Source: Celeribacter ethanolicus (lineage in GTDB: Bacteria; Pseudomonadota; Alphaproteobacteria; Rhodobacterales; Rhodobacteraceae). From it: 64,000 nucleotides of DNA. The position numbers were made by a program, and so were the translations under genes. Each line of letters starts with the position of its first letter. Positions within the stretch are counted from its first letter, which is position 1. Shown here piece by piece: positions 41,054 to 49,542 of the stretch. A model generated the notes under the pieces. It was given only the letters and a program-made list of their open reading frames with translations, was not told where the DNA came from and did not search any database. The stretch is from positions 186,001-250,000 of the forward strand of contig NZ_LRUC01000018.1 of the NCBI RefSeq assembly GCF_001550095.1, read 5' to 3'.

Positions 41054-41073
41054 CCCGCATCAAACCCGCATCA
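41054..41073. promoter_or_regulatory. Direct repeat spaced by one helical turn
   Basis: CCCGCATCA occurs at 41054-41062 and 41065-41073, exactly 11 bases apart, 117 to 136 bases upstream of the EF-hand operon start in a 304-base divergent region (40938-41241). This places two half sites on the same face of the helix, as for an activator. No gene is visible in the rest of this region. Confidence 0.35.
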
Positions 41074-41241
41074 CGGCGTCGTGAACGGTAGCTTTGCCGC
41101 CGAAAACATGTCAGCCTGCCCGTGGAGGAGAGCGCGACGGGCCCCGCGCGCGACATCGCGCCGCAAGGACAATCCGCGCGGCACGTTCGATTGTGCTGTC
41201 CTTTAGACTTCGCCCGAACCGCACATGAAGGCGCGCACCAG

Positions 41242-41661
41242 ATGACTGATCTTTCTCACGGCTACATGGCCGCACAAACCTCCCCCTCCGATGGCGAGCG
41301 CGAATTGCGCCCCGCGTTGACACGCGGCTGGAAACGCCGTTGCCCCTGTTGCGGCGGAGGGCCGATGATGAAGGGCTACCTGACCGTGCGTGACGAATGC
41401 CCGGTCTGTGGCGAAGACCTGTCGCATCATCGCGCCGATGACGGACCGGCCTATCTCACCATCCTGATCGTCGGCCACCTGATGGCGCCGCTGCTCGGCT
41501 GGGTCTTCGTCGCCTTCCGTCCCGATCCTCTGGTGCTGGTCGCGATCTTCGCCACCGGCACGGTCGCGCTCTCGCTCTATCTCCTGCCGCGCCTCAAGGG
41601 GATGATCGTCGCCTTCCAATGGGCGAAACGCATGCACGGATTTGGTAACGAAGATGCGTGA
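41242..41661 (+). CDS. DUF983 membrane protein
   Basis: The 139-residue protein has a zinc-ribbon-like N-terminus (KRRCPCCGGGPM at about 32-43 and DECPVCGEDLSHH at about 52-64, with six cysteines) and two membrane helices (about 71-93 and 97-118). This is the DUF983 pattern, common next to cytochrome oxidase assembly genes but here isolated. The start is MTDLSHGYMAA, with a possible later start at the second methionine. It overlaps the following hydrolase gene by eight bases, so they are probably cotranscribed. Confidence 0.85.
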   Translation: MTDLSHGYMAAQTSPSDGERELRPALTRGWKRRCPCCGGGPMMKGYLTVRDECPVCGEDLSHHRADDGPAYLTILIVGHLMAPLLGWVFVAFRPDPLVLVAIFATGTVALSLYLLPRLKGMIVAFQWAKRMHGFGNEDA

Positions 41662-42157
41662 CGGCACGCCCGATCCGCGAGCGGCAAAATCCTATGCCCT
41701 CGCGCGCCACGACGGTCAGACGGACAAGCTCGGCATCGCCTATCGGCACCATCTCGAAGACGTCGCGAATCGCGTCTCGTCCTGCTCTGCGGTCATCCGT
41801 TGCACCGCATGGCTGCACGACTGTGTCGAGGACACCGGTGCCACACTGGACGAGATCGACGCCCGGTTCGGCCCAAAGGTCCGCGCCGCGGTCGGCGCCA
41901 TGACCAAACGCGACGGCGAGGACTATCTTCGCGATTACCTGCCACGCCTGATGCGCAATCCCGATGCGGTCCAGGTCAAAATCGCCGACGCCGCGCACAA
42001 TCTCGGCAAGGCGCATCTCTTGGCGGAGACAGATCCGGAACGCGCCCGGGCTTTTGACGCAAAATACCGGCACGTCCTCGACACGCTCGGGGCCCCCTCC
42101 GCGACGCCGGAGCGACTGGTCTTCCGCGACGGAGCCTGGCACAGCTTCCCGGCCTGA
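41654..42157 (+). CDS. Small RelA/SpoT-type HD hydrolase
   Basis: The 167-residue protein is an HD-domain phosphohydrolase of the single-domain kind. The motifs are YRHHLEDVANRV with its histidine, WLHDCVEDTGATLDEI with the HD and ED pairs, TKRDGEDYLRDYL and VKIADAAHNLGKA with the final metal-binding aspartate and the substrate-binding asparagine. The synthetase domain of Rel proteins is absent. Related small alarmone hydrolases (SAH/MESH1) degrade ppGpp or NADPH; which applies here is not known. It overlaps DUF983 by eight bases. Confidence 0.8.
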   Translation: MRDGTPDPRAAKSYALARHDGQTDKLGIAYRHHLEDVANRVSSCSAVIRCTAWLHDCVEDTGATLDEIDARFGPKVRAAVGAMTKRDGEDYLRDYLPRLMRNPDAVQVKIADAAHNLGKAHLLAETDPERARAFDAKYRHVLDTLGAPSATPERLVFRDGAWHSFPA

Positions 42158-42167
42158 GCCCGCCCGC

Positions 42168-42632
42168 TCAGAGCGCCTTTTCATAATGAATGCGCTGATA
42201 TCCATCGCTCTCGCCGCGATGGGTCTCGTGATATCCAAGCCTGGGATAAAGCGCCTGCGGCCCGGCCATCACCACATTGGTATAGACCCGCATAAGGGCC
42301 GCGCCCTCATCGCCCGCCTGCGCCTCCGCCGCTTCAATCAAACGCCGCGCAAGCCCCTGCCCCCGCGCCGTCTCCGACACCGCCAGCACATCGAGCATCA
42401 TCGCCCCGTCTTCCTCGGGATAGATGAAGACCACCCCCAAAACCGCCGCGCCCCGGACCGCAACCGTCACCCGCCCCCGCGCCACGATCTCCGCATAGTC
42501 ATAAAGCGCGGGCGCCGGCGGCTTGCCGATCAGCGGCGTATATTGTGCAAAGGCCGTCACCACCAGATCGGTGATCGCCGCCACATCTTCGGGCACGGCC
42601 GGGCGCAGCATCGGGGGCATCGTTTCACTCAT
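42168..42632 (-). CDS. GNAT family N-acetyltransferase
   Basis: The 154-residue protein shows the GNAT fold: LRPAVPEDVAAITDLVV at the start, LDVLAVSETARGQGLARRLIEAAEAQA as motif A with the acetyl-CoA-binding RGQGLA, and LYPRLGYHETHRGES as motif B. It could acetylate an amine or a protein. The start is the ATG giving family length; other ATGs lie 12 and 18 bases upstream. It is convergent with the hydrolase gene at 41654. Substrate unknown. Confidence 0.85.
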   Translation of the reverse strand: MSETMPPMLRPAVPEDVAAITDLVVTAFAQYTPLIGKPPAPALYDYAEIVARGRVTVAVRGAAVLGVVFIYPEEDGAMMLDVLAVSETARGQGLARRLIEAAEAQAGDEGAALMRVYTNVVMAGPQALYPRLGYHETHRGESDGYQRIHYEKAL

Positions 42633-42811
42633 CGCACCACTCATCCACATCGCCCGCGCCCTGTCATGGGGCCAGATCTGCTCAGAGATAGAGCCTGCCC
42701 GCGTTGCAATGGCCCTGCAACGGCCCTGTGCACCGCCGCGCGTCACGGCAGAAATTGACAGAAGCCCCGCGCGCCCGTTCTATCGGCACAGCACAACAGA
42801 AAGCCCGCACC

Positions 42812-43768
42812 ATGACCGACACCACCCCCGACTTTCCCCTGCTCGACCTCGCCGCCTTTGCCGCCGCGAGGCCAGAGGGCCGCGCGGCCATCGGTGCCGA
42901 GGTGGATCGCATCTGTCGCGAAACCGGCTTTCTCGCCGTCACCGGCCACGATGTGCCCACGGATGTGATCGCGGCGCTCTGGTCCCACGCCCGTGCCTTT
43001 TTCGCGCAATCGCCTGAGGCGAAACACAAGGTCGCCCCCACTCCGGGCGGTCCCTATGGCTATCTCGGCCCCGGCACCGAGGCTCTGGCGAAATCCCGCG
43101 GTGGGGACACGCCCCCGGACCTGAAGGAAAGTTTCAACGGCGGCCCCGCCGCCATCCCGCCCGGCGAGACCGACCCCGATGCGCTCGCCTTTTGCTACGC
43201 CCCGACACCCTTCCCGGACCTGCCGGGCTTCAAAGACGCATGGCGCAGCTATTATGCGGAAATGGAGGCCTTGGCGGCCCGGATCATGGAGGTCTTCGCC
43301 GTCGCGCTGAAGCTGCCCGCCGATCATTTCGCACCCTATATCACCACGCCGATCTCCGGCATGCGGGCGCTCAATTACCCCGCGCAAGACAAGACCCCCG
43401 AAGAAAACCAGCTCCGCGCGGGCGCCCATACGGACTATGGTTCCCTCACCATCCTCCTGCCCGAACCCGGCTCGCGCGGCCTGGAAATCCTGACGCCGGA
43501 AGGGAACTGGAAAGGCATCCCGCCTGTCGACGGCGCCTTCGTGATCAACATCGGCGATCTCATGGCGCTCTGGACGGGTGGCCGCTGGACCTCGACCCTG
43601 CACCGCGTCGTCACGCCGCCGGACTGGGCCACCAAGACCCGCATGTCGATTGCCTATTTCCATCAGCCGAACTGGCACGCCGAGGTCAAACCGCTCTCCG
43701 GCCCCGCCTCCGAGGCAGTCACCTCCGGGCCTTATCTGATGAGCAAATTCGCCGCAGCCAACGGCTAA
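42812..43768 (+). CDS. 2-oxoglutarate/Fe(II)-dependent dioxygenase, isopenicillin N synthase family
   Basis: The 318-residue oxygenase has an N-terminal DIOX_N segment (FPLLDLAAF, ICRETGFLAVTGHDVP) and a catalytic jelly-roll with iron ligands H206 and D208 (AGAHTDYGSLT) and H264 (TLHRV), plus the 2-oxoglutarate-binding R277-x-S279 in TRMSIAYF. Related enzymes oxidise flavonoid-like, gibberellin-like or amino-acid-derived substrates, and in bacteria may act on aliphatic sulfonates, nucleobases or secondary metabolites. Substrate is not evident. It is convergent with an HxlR gene, with 11 bases between stops. Confidence 0.9.
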   Translation: MTDTTPDFPLLDLAAFAAARPEGRAAIGAEVDRICRETGFLAVTGHDVPTDVIAALWSHARAFFAQSPEAKHKVAPTPGGPYGYLGPGTEALAKSRGGDTPPDLKESFNGGPAAIPPGETDPDALAFCYAPTPFPDLPGFKDAWRSYYAEMEALAARIMEVFAVALKLPADHFAPYITTPISGMRALNYPAQDKTPEENQLRAGAHTDYGSLTILLPEPGSRGLEILTPEGNWKGIPPVDGAFVINIGDLMALWTGGRWTSTLHRVVTPPDWATKTRMSIAYFHQPNWHAEVKPLSGPASEAVTSGPYLMSKFAAANG

Positions 43769-43779
43769 GACAAAGAGGC

Positions 43780-44169
43780 TTACGCCTCCTCCCCGGTCGC
43801 ATCCGTTTCCGACAGCGTATACCGAAGCCCCCAAGCGCGCAGCCCCGTCAGGATCGGTGTTAGCGCCTCGCCCTTCTCCGTCAACCGGTATTCCACCTTG
43901 GGTGGCACCACCGGATAGACGGTGCGCGTCAACACACCGTCCGCCTCCAACTCCCGCAGTTGCTTCGTCAACGTGCGTTGCGTAATCGCGCCCACCGCGC
44001 GCCTGATTTCGCTGAACCGCATCTCTCCGCTCAGCAGATGGAACAGGATGACGCCCTTCCACTTGCCGCCGATCACCTCGAGCGCGCTTTCGACCGCACA
44101 ATTCTTCGAATGGCTATAGCTGGTGAAACGCTGCGCCCGTCCCGGCGCGCCGGTGTTCCGGTCCTCCAT
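43780..44169 (-). CDS. HxlR family transcriptional regulator
   Basis: The 129-residue winged-helix regulator contains CAVESALEVIGGKWKGVILFHLLSGEMRFSEIRRAVGAITQRTLTKQLRELEADG, the full HxlR DNA-binding core, followed by the VEYRLTEKGEALTPIL wing. GAGGAT lies upstream of the ATG. It is divergent from the flavin-binding pyridoxamine-phosphate-oxidase-like gene at 44283 and probably controls it. The intergenic region contains a short palindrome at 44183. Confidence 0.85.
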   Translation of the reverse strand: MEDRNTGAPGRAQRFTSYSHSKNCAVESALEVIGGKWKGVILFHLLSGEMRFSEIRRAVGAITQRTLTKQLRELEADGVLTRTVYPVVPPKVEYRLTEKGEALTPILTGLRAWGLRYTLSETDATGEEA

Positions 44170-44182
44170 GGTATCCTCTTTG

Positions 44183-44193
44183 ATACTGAGTAT
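44183..44193. promoter_or_regulatory. Operator candidate for the second HxlR regulator
   Basis: ATACT-G-AGTAT is a perfect 5-bp inverted repeat, 13 bases upstream of the HxlR ATG and 90 bases before the divergent gene, in a locally AT-rich tract (GATACTGAGTATATAAATAG). Related ATAC/GTAT repeats are typical HxlR sites. Binding is inferred. Confidence 0.45.
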
Positions 44194-44282
44194 ATAAATA
44201 GTGCATTCTTGCCGATGATATACCGAAATCCGATACATGTGTCAGCCGATCCGCGCCGCCGCGCAAAATCCGAGGAATACAC

Positions 44283-44927
44283 ATGTCCGATTTCGACCGC
44301 TCCCCCGACGGCCTTGCCTTTTCCCTCGCCGTTCAGGCGGCACAAGACAGGCTTGGCTCCCGTCCACAATATGCACGGGCCCAATGGCCCATCGACATCT
44401 CCCCGGACCTCGAAGCGTTCATCTCCGCCCAGCGTAGCGTCTTCCTCGCAACGGCCAGCGCCGAAGGCCAGCCCTATGTCCAGCATCGCGGCGGTCCGCC
44501 GGGCTTTCTGAAAGTGCTGGATTCGCGCAGCATCGGCATGGCCGATCTGCGCGGCAACGGTCAGTATATTTCCCTCGGCAACCTGTCCGAAAACGACAGG
44601 GTGGAGTTGTTCCTGATTGACTATGCCCACAGGCGCCGGGTCAAGATCTGGGGCCGTGCGCGCATGGTCGAGGACGACCCCGATCTGGTCGCCCGCCTGA
44701 TGCCTGACGCCATGCGAGGCCGGGCCGAGAGAGCCTTTCTGATCGAGGTCGAAGCCTGGGACGTGAATTGCCCGCAGCATATCCCCCAGCGCTTCGAAGC
44801 CGAGGATGTGGCCGCCGCGCTGGCCGAAAAAGACCGCAGGATTGACGAACTGGAACGCGAGATCGAAGGCCTCCGTAGCCGCTTCCCGAATTGGGAGGGC
44901 TGCGGAGACGCTCTCTGGGAAACGTAA
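44283..44927 (+). CDS. Pyridoxamine 5'-phosphate oxidase family flavoprotein
   Basis: The 214-residue protein has the split-barrel FMN-binding fold of the PNPOx-like family: ISAQRSVFLATASAEGQPYVQHRGGPPGFLKVLD (about 47-80), ADLRGNGQYISLGNLSENDRVELFLIDYAHRRRVKIWGRARMVED and VEAWDVNCPQHIPQRF near the end. A C-terminal coiled coil (AALAEKDRRIDELEREIEGL) follows. Members reduce or scavenge small molecules using FMN or F420. Divergent from an HxlR regulator, so it probably responds to a redox or xenobiotic signal. Confidence 0.85.
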   Translation: MSDFDRSPDGLAFSLAVQAAQDRLGSRPQYARAQWPIDISPDLEAFISAQRSVFLATASAEGQPYVQHRGGPPGFLKVLDSRSIGMADLRGNGQYISLGNLSENDRVELFLIDYAHRRRVKIWGRARMVEDDPDLVARLMPDAMRGRAERAFLIEVEAWDVNCPQHIPQRFEAEDVAAALAEKDRRIDELEREIEGLRSRFPNWEGCGDALWET

Positions 44928-44972
44928 GCCGGGCAGACCTAAGCCGAGGAAACGTAAGAGGGGCGGCTCCGT

Positions 44973-45995
44973 TTACACTTTCCCGTTCCTGCCGCGCCGC
45001 GCATCCGGGTGCAGTGCGGAGGCAAGAATATGTTCGCTCTTATGCACCACATGCCCCGCCTGCCCCACGATCAGCGGATCCGGCTCGCCGATCAGGTCTT
45101 CGTCCTTATCCGGGTAATCGAGGGTCATCAGGAAGTGCTTCATGCATTCGATCCGGGCGCGTTTCTTGTCGTTCGATTTCACGATGATCCATGGCGCATC
45201 CGCCGTGTCCGTGTAAAAGAACATCGCCTCTTTCGCCTCGGTGTAATCGTCCCATTTGTCGAGAGAGGCCTTGTCGATCGGCGACAGTTTCCATTGCTTG
45301 AGCGGATCGGTTTCGCGCGATTTAAACCGGCGCTGCTGTTCGGCCTGGGTCACCGAGAACCAGTATTTGTAAAGCTTGATCCCCGAACGCGTCAGCATGC
45401 GTTCGAATTCCGGCGTCTGGCGCATGAATTCGAGATATTCGTTCGGCGTGCAGAACCCCATCACCCGCTCGACCCCCGCGCGGTTGTACCACGAGCGGTC
45501 ATAGAGCACGAATTCTCCGCTGGTCGGCAGGTGTTCGACATAGCGTTGGAAGAACCACTGGCCCTTTTCGGTCTCCGTCGGTTTGTTGAGCGCCACGACA
45601 CGCGCATGCCGCGGGTTCATATGCTCCATGAACCGCTTGATCGTGCCGCCCTTGCCCGCCGCATCGCGCCCCTCGAACAACAACACATATTTCTCGCCGG
45701 TCTGCTGCGCCCAAAGCTGCGCCTTGAGCAATTCCGCCTGAAGCGCCACCTTGGTGCGCTCGTATTCCAGCCGCGACATCTTCTTGCGATACGGGTATTT
45801 GCCGGTCTCGAAGGCGGCGCGGATCTTGTCCGGCGTCACCGTCGGGAATTGCTTCGGCCCGCCATGCACGACCGCATCATCCGCCCCGCTCGCCTGCGGC
45901 ACAGGAGACGTGCCATTGACGGTTCCGTTCACGGTCCCGGTCGGCGTCTCGGCGGACACAGGGGTTTCGGTGGCGGGCGTCATGGGCGTCGTCAT
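44973..45995 (-). CDS. ppk2: Polyphosphate kinase 2
   Basis: The 340-residue enzyme phosphorylates nucleoside diphosphates with polyphosphate (class I PPK2). The P-loop GRDAAGKGGT lies at 109-118, the Walker B/lid region YDRSWYNRAGVERVMGFC near 165-182 and the conserved PFERMLTRSG-type region follows. The first 45 residues are a low-complexity, threonine/valine-rich leader. The start is the ATG with GGAG ten bases upstream; the frame extends 37 codons further. It is divergent from parE. No ppk1 lies between hdaA and ppx in this window, so this may be an important polyphosphate enzyme here. Confidence 0.9.
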   Translation of the reverse strand: MTTPMTPATETPVSAETPTGTVNGTVNGTSPVPQASGADDAVVHGGPKQFPTVTPDKIRAAFETGKYPYRKKMSRLEYERTKVALQAELLKAQLWAQQTGEKYVLLFEGRDAAGKGGTIKRFMEHMNPRHARVVALNKPTETEKGQWFFQRYVEHLPTSGEFVLYDRSWYNRAGVERVMGFCTPNEYLEFMRQTPEFERMLTRSGIKLYKYWFSVTQAEQQRRFKSRETDPLKQWKLSPIDKASLDKWDDYTEAKEAMFFYTDTADAPWIIVKSNDKKRARIECMKHFLMTLDYPDKDEDLIGEPDPLIVGQAGHVVHKSEHILASALHPDARRGRNGKV

Positions 45996-46179
45996 GCGGG
46001 CATATCTCCATTGTTCGGCAAACTGTGCGCTTGTCATCTCCCTGTTACACGAAAATCCTTGTCCTTTCCTTGATCTGAGGCAAGGTTTTCGACCTTTCCC
46101 CCGCAAGCGCTTGCGCCTTTTGCGCCCCGATGGTCTAATCCTTGACCAAATTCGCCATCATAAGAATCGAGCAATCACC

Positions 46180-48135
46180 ATGTCCGACGATCTCCTCGCA
46201 GGGGCCGAGCCCGCCTATGACGCTTCCTCCATCGAGGTGCTCGAAGGGCTGGAACCCGTCCGAAAACGTCCGGGCATGTATATCGGCGGCACCGACGAGC
46301 GCGCGCTGCATCACCTCGTGGCCGAGATTCTCGACAATTCGATGGACGAGGCCGTCGCCGGTCACGCCAACCGCATCGAGATGACACTTCATGCGGATTA
46401 CTCGGTGACCATCACCGACAACGGTCGTGGCATCCCGGTCGATCCGCACCCGAAATTCCCCGGCAAATCCGCGCTCGAGGTCATCCTCTGCACGCTCCAC
46501 GCCGGCGGCAAATTCTCCGGCAAGGCCTATCAGACCTCCGGCGGTCTGCACGGCGTCGGCTCCTCCGTGGTGAACGCGCTCTCCGATCTGATGATCGTGC
46601 AGGTCGCCAAGAACAAGGAGCTGTTCGAACAGCGCTTCTCCCGTGGCATTCCGCAGGGTCCGGTCGAGAAAATCGGCGCGGCCCCGAACCGGCGTGGCAC
46701 CTCGGTGAAATTCCACGCCGATGCCGAAATTTTCGGCTCGCACCGGTTCAAACCCAAGCGCCTCTTCACCCTCGCCCGCTCCAAGGCCTATCTCTTCTCC
46801 GGCGTCGAAATTCGCTGGAAATCCGAGATCGACGATGGCGAAACGCCCACTGAGGCCACCTTCCACTTCCCCGGCGGCCTCGCCGATTACCTGTCTGAGA
46901 CGCTGGGCGCCGTGACCACCTATTCCGAGCGGCCCTTCGCTGGCGTGGTCGAATTCGGCCCCCGCTTCGGCGTCCCCGGCAAGGTCGAATGGGCGATCAA
47001 CTGGACCCCGTCGCGCGACGGGTTCATCCAGTCCTACTGTAACACCGTGCCCACACCCGAGGGCGGCACCCATGAGGCGGGCTTCTGGGCCGCCGTGCTC
47101 AAGGGCGTGCGCGCCTACGGCGAACTGGTCGGCAACAAGAAGGCCAAGGACATCACCCGCGACGATCTCCTGACCGGCGGCTGTGCGCTTGTCTCCTGTT
47201 TCATCGCCGATCCCGAATTCGTCGGCCAGACCAAGGACCGCCTCGCCACCACCGAGGCCGCGCGTCTCGTCGAGAACTCCGTCCGCGATCACTTCGACAA
47301 CTGGCTCGCCGCCGACACCAAATCCGCCGGTGCCATCCTCGATTTCCTCGTCTTGCGCGCCGAAGAACGCATGCGCCGCCGTCAGGAAAAAGAGACCCAG
47401 CGCAAATCCGCGACCAAGAAACTCCGCCTGCCGGGCAAGCTCACCGACTGTACCTCGAAAGACCGCTCGAACACCGAGCTGTTCATCGTCGAGGGCGACA
47501 GCGCCGGCGGTTCCGCCAAAGGTGCCCGCAAACGCGAAACGCAGGCTTTGTTGCCGCTCAAAGGTAAAATCCTCAACGTCTTGGGCGCAGCCTCGAACAA
47601 GCTCACCTCGAACCAGGAAATCTCCGATCTCTGCGAGGCCTTGGGCGTTGGCATGGGCACGCGCTTCAACGTCGACGACCTGCGCTATGAACGCGTCATC
47701 ATCATGACCGACGCCGACGTCGACGGCGCCCACATCGCCTCGCTGTTGATGACCTTCTTCTACACCCAGATGCGCCCCCTGATCGACCAAGGCCATCTCT
47801 TCCTCGCCTGCCCGCCGCTCTACCGTCTGACGCAGGGGGCAAAACGCGTCTACTGCCTGGATGAGGCGGAACGCGACCTGTGGCTGGAGAAAGGCCTTGG
47901 CGGCAAAGGTAAAATCGACGTCTCGCGGTTCAAGGGCTTGGGCGAAATGGACGCCAAGGATTTGAAAGAAACCACGATGGACCCGGCCACGCGCAAGCTC
48001 ATCCGGGTGACGATCGACGAAGACGAACCCGGCGAAACCGCCGATCTGGTGGAGCGTCTGATGGGGAAAAAACCGGAGCTAAGGTTCCAGTACATTCAGG
48101 AAAACGCGCGGTTTGTTGAGGAATTGGATGTTTAG
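46180..48135 (+). CDS. parE: DNA topoisomerase IV subunit B
   Basis: The 651-residue ATPase subunit of topoisomerase IV decatenates daughter chromosomes together with ParC. The GHKL ATPase motifs are EILDNSMDEAVAGHA, TDNGRGIPVDPHPKF and GGLHGVGSSVVNAL, and the Toprim part has EGDSAGGSAKGARKRETQALLPLKGKILNV and TDADVDGAHIASLL. It is distinguished from GyrB by length and the short C-terminus. No Shine-Dalgarno is strong; the ATG is chosen by homology. Immediately followed by an AT-rich gene of foreign character. Confidence 0.95.
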   Translation: MSDDLLAGAEPAYDASSIEVLEGLEPVRKRPGMYIGGTDERALHHLVAEILDNSMDEAVAGHANRIEMTLHADYSVTITDNGRGIPVDPHPKFPGKSALEVILCTLHAGGKFSGKAYQTSGGLHGVGSSVVNALSDLMIVQVAKNKELFEQRFSRGIPQGPVEKIGAAPNRRGTSVKFHADAEIFGSHRFKPKRLFTLARSKAYLFSGVEIRWKSEIDDGETPTEATFHFPGGLADYLSETLGAVTTYSERPFAGVVEFGPRFGVPGKVEWAINWTPSRDGFIQSYCNTVPTPEGGTHEAGFWAAVLKGVRAYGELVGNKKAKDITRDDLLTGGCALVSCFIADPEFVGQTKDRLATTEAARLVENSVRDHFDNWLAADTKSAGAILDFLVLRAEERMRRRQEKETQRKSATKKLRLPGKLTDCTSKDRSNTELFIVEGDSAGGSAKGARKRETQALLPLKGKILNVLGAASNKLTSNQEISDLCEALGVGMGTRFNVDDLRYERVIIMTDADVDGAHIASLLMTFFYTQMRPLIDQGHLFLACPPLYRLTQGAKRVYCLDEAERDLWLEKGLGGKGKIDVSRFKGLGEMDAKDLKETTMDPATRKLIRVTIDEDEPGETADLVERLMGKKPELRFQYIQENARFVEELDV

Positions 48136-48170
48136 GAGATCTCAAAAGTTTTACTTTCGAGAAGAAGAAA

Positions 48171-48875
48171 TTGAAACGCTTCGGTATAATCACAACCAGC
48201 ATATATCTTTTGGTCATAGTCATTTGGATCTATTTTGATTGGTCGAGGTTCCATGCACTAAAGCCAAACGAATGGGGCGATTTTCTCGCAGGGGTATTTG
48301 GCCCCCTTGCACTCTTTTGGGTCGTGCTTGGTTTCTGGCTACAAAGTCATGAATTGCAAAATAGTGTACGAGCTCTTGAGATGCAGTCGGCAGAGTTGAA
48401 GAGCTCTGTTGAGCAACAAACTGCTTTGGTCGGAGTTTCTAAACAACAACTTAGTTTAGAGATCGAAAAGCGTGAACACGAAGCTGCACGTTCTGAAAAA
48501 GAATGGATGGAACAGCTCGCCCCGAGATTTATGCTCACTGCATCCGGCGGCAGTAGTTCTATGGGCACACACACACGAAAGTTTAAGGTCATTAATAGAG
48601 GTGGAGATGCAAGAAAAGTTAACTTCGTATCCTTCAGAGCAGAAGACCTAAACCTGAAAATAGCCCCGAAAGCACGGCACAACATATTAAATGGCACTGA
48701 ATTTGAAATTTCACTTCAGGCAGCACAACCAATTGAAAAAATTGACGGACTAGAACTGGCAGTGGATTCAATAGGTAATGAAAATATCATAAGAAAACAA
48801 ATATTCCATTTTGAAAATGGTCAATTTGTTGAAACGGCAACCGGCACGCATCGTATACAGGATCAGCAAACCTAG
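48171..48875 (+). CDS. AT-rich two-helix membrane protein with coiled coil
   Basis: The 234-residue product has two membrane helices (about 5-22 and 38-58) separated by the conserved-looking WSRFHALKPNEWGDFLAG, then a coiled coil (about 62-115, NSVRALEMQSAELKSSVEQQ) and a C-terminal beta domain. This arrangement is seen in proteins next to mobile elements and phage defence genes. Base composition is far lower in GC than parE. The start codon is TTG after GAAGAAGAAA, so it is uncertain. The function is unknown; the sequence suggests recent acquisition behind parE. Confidence 0.55.
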   Translation: MKRFGIITTSIYLLVIVIWIYFDWSRFHALKPNEWGDFLAGVFGPLALFWVVLGFWLQSHELQNSVRALEMQSAELKSSVEQQTALVGVSKQQLSLEIEKREHEAARSEKEWMEQLAPRFMLTASGGSSSMGTHTRKFKVINRGGDARKVNFVSFRAEDLNLKIAPKARHNILNGTEFEISLQAAQPIEKIDGLELAVDSIGNENIIRKQIFHFENGQFVETATGTHRIQDQQT

Positions 48876-48888
48876 CCCCAAAAGCAAA

Positions 48889-48910
48889 GACCCCGCCGAA
48901 GCGGGGCCTT
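48889..48910 (-). terminator. Hairpin terminator after the PemK-like gene
   Basis: On the minus strand GCCCCGC-TTCG-GCGGGGT forms a 7-bp stem and is followed by CTTTGCTTTT. It lies about 105 bases past the stop of the PemK-like gene and also 14 bases past the stop of the gene at 48171, so it may work on both strands. Confidence 0.6.
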
Positions 48911-49014
48911 ACAGCACTGGCCATCGGATTGCTGTCTCCGGTCTGACCAGCGGCCCTTGGTAGGGTCTTAATGCGGATGCCGAAGCAGGGCCGCCACAAG
49001 CGAAATATAATCCT

Positions 49015-49440
49015 TCACAGATGCTTTGTCAAAACCGACAGGCCCAGCCCATGCAGCACACAAGACATCACACGCGCCAACTCTGCCTCAGGAAGCGTTT
49101 CCATCTGGTAAACCCGCCGCCCGTTGCGATCCTTCCCAAGCCGCAACAAATCCGTCCGCTGCCAGCTCACGGAACACACCATATCCCCCTTCACCCAGCG
49201 CGTGATCTTGCCCCACCTCGGCGGCAAGGCAAATGGAATATCCAGCGTACAATGATAGGGCATCGCCGGTTCCGGTGCAGTCGTGCTCAACGGCACAACG
49301 GTGCAAAGCCCGTGACGATTTTTGATCGCCTTGGACACAACCACCGCAAGCCTCGGCTTGATCATCTCCGGTGGCACAAATCCTTTATCGAAATCGACGC
49401 AAACAACGGTTCCCTGAGTGGGATGGTATCTGAGGCCCAT
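49015..49440 (-). CDS. PemK/MazF-like toxin family protein without visible antitoxin
   Basis: The 141-residue protein has the MazF/PemK fold signature: QGTVVCVDFDKGFVPPEMIKPRLAVVVS at residues 9-36, CTVVPLSTTAPEPA, and a final VMSCVLHGLGL helix. Family members cut RNA at short sequences. An antitoxin gene normally precedes the toxin, but the 189 bases upstream hold no such ORF and the next gene is divergent. It may be a solitary toxin-like RNase or a member recruited to another role. A ribosome binding site (GAAAAGGAGATC) lies upstream of the ATG. Confidence 0.75.
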   Translation of the reverse strand: MGLRYHPTQGTVVCVDFDKGFVPPEMIKPRLAVVVSKAIKNRHGLCTVVPLSTTAPEPAMPYHCTLDIPFALPPRWGKITRWVKGDMVCSVSWQRTDLLRLGKDRNGRRVYQMETLPEAELARVMSCVLHGLGLSVLTKHL

Positions 49441-49542
49441 AATCCCTCTGATCTCCTTTTCCCTGACTGAATCACAAAGACCGGAAGTCGGACAAGACCA
49501 AAAATCGGCACCCCCACCGGCAACAATCCCCCCCGCCTCGGC

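Noticed and set aside
46135-47796. A 553-codon minus-strand frame opposite parE
   Set aside because: Antisense shadow; parE is certain on the plus strand.
48914-49014. Short frame (VKDYISLVAALLRHPH) after the PemK-like gene
   Set aside because: Sixteen codons from a GTG overlapping the toxin stop, without conservation evidence; likely chance.
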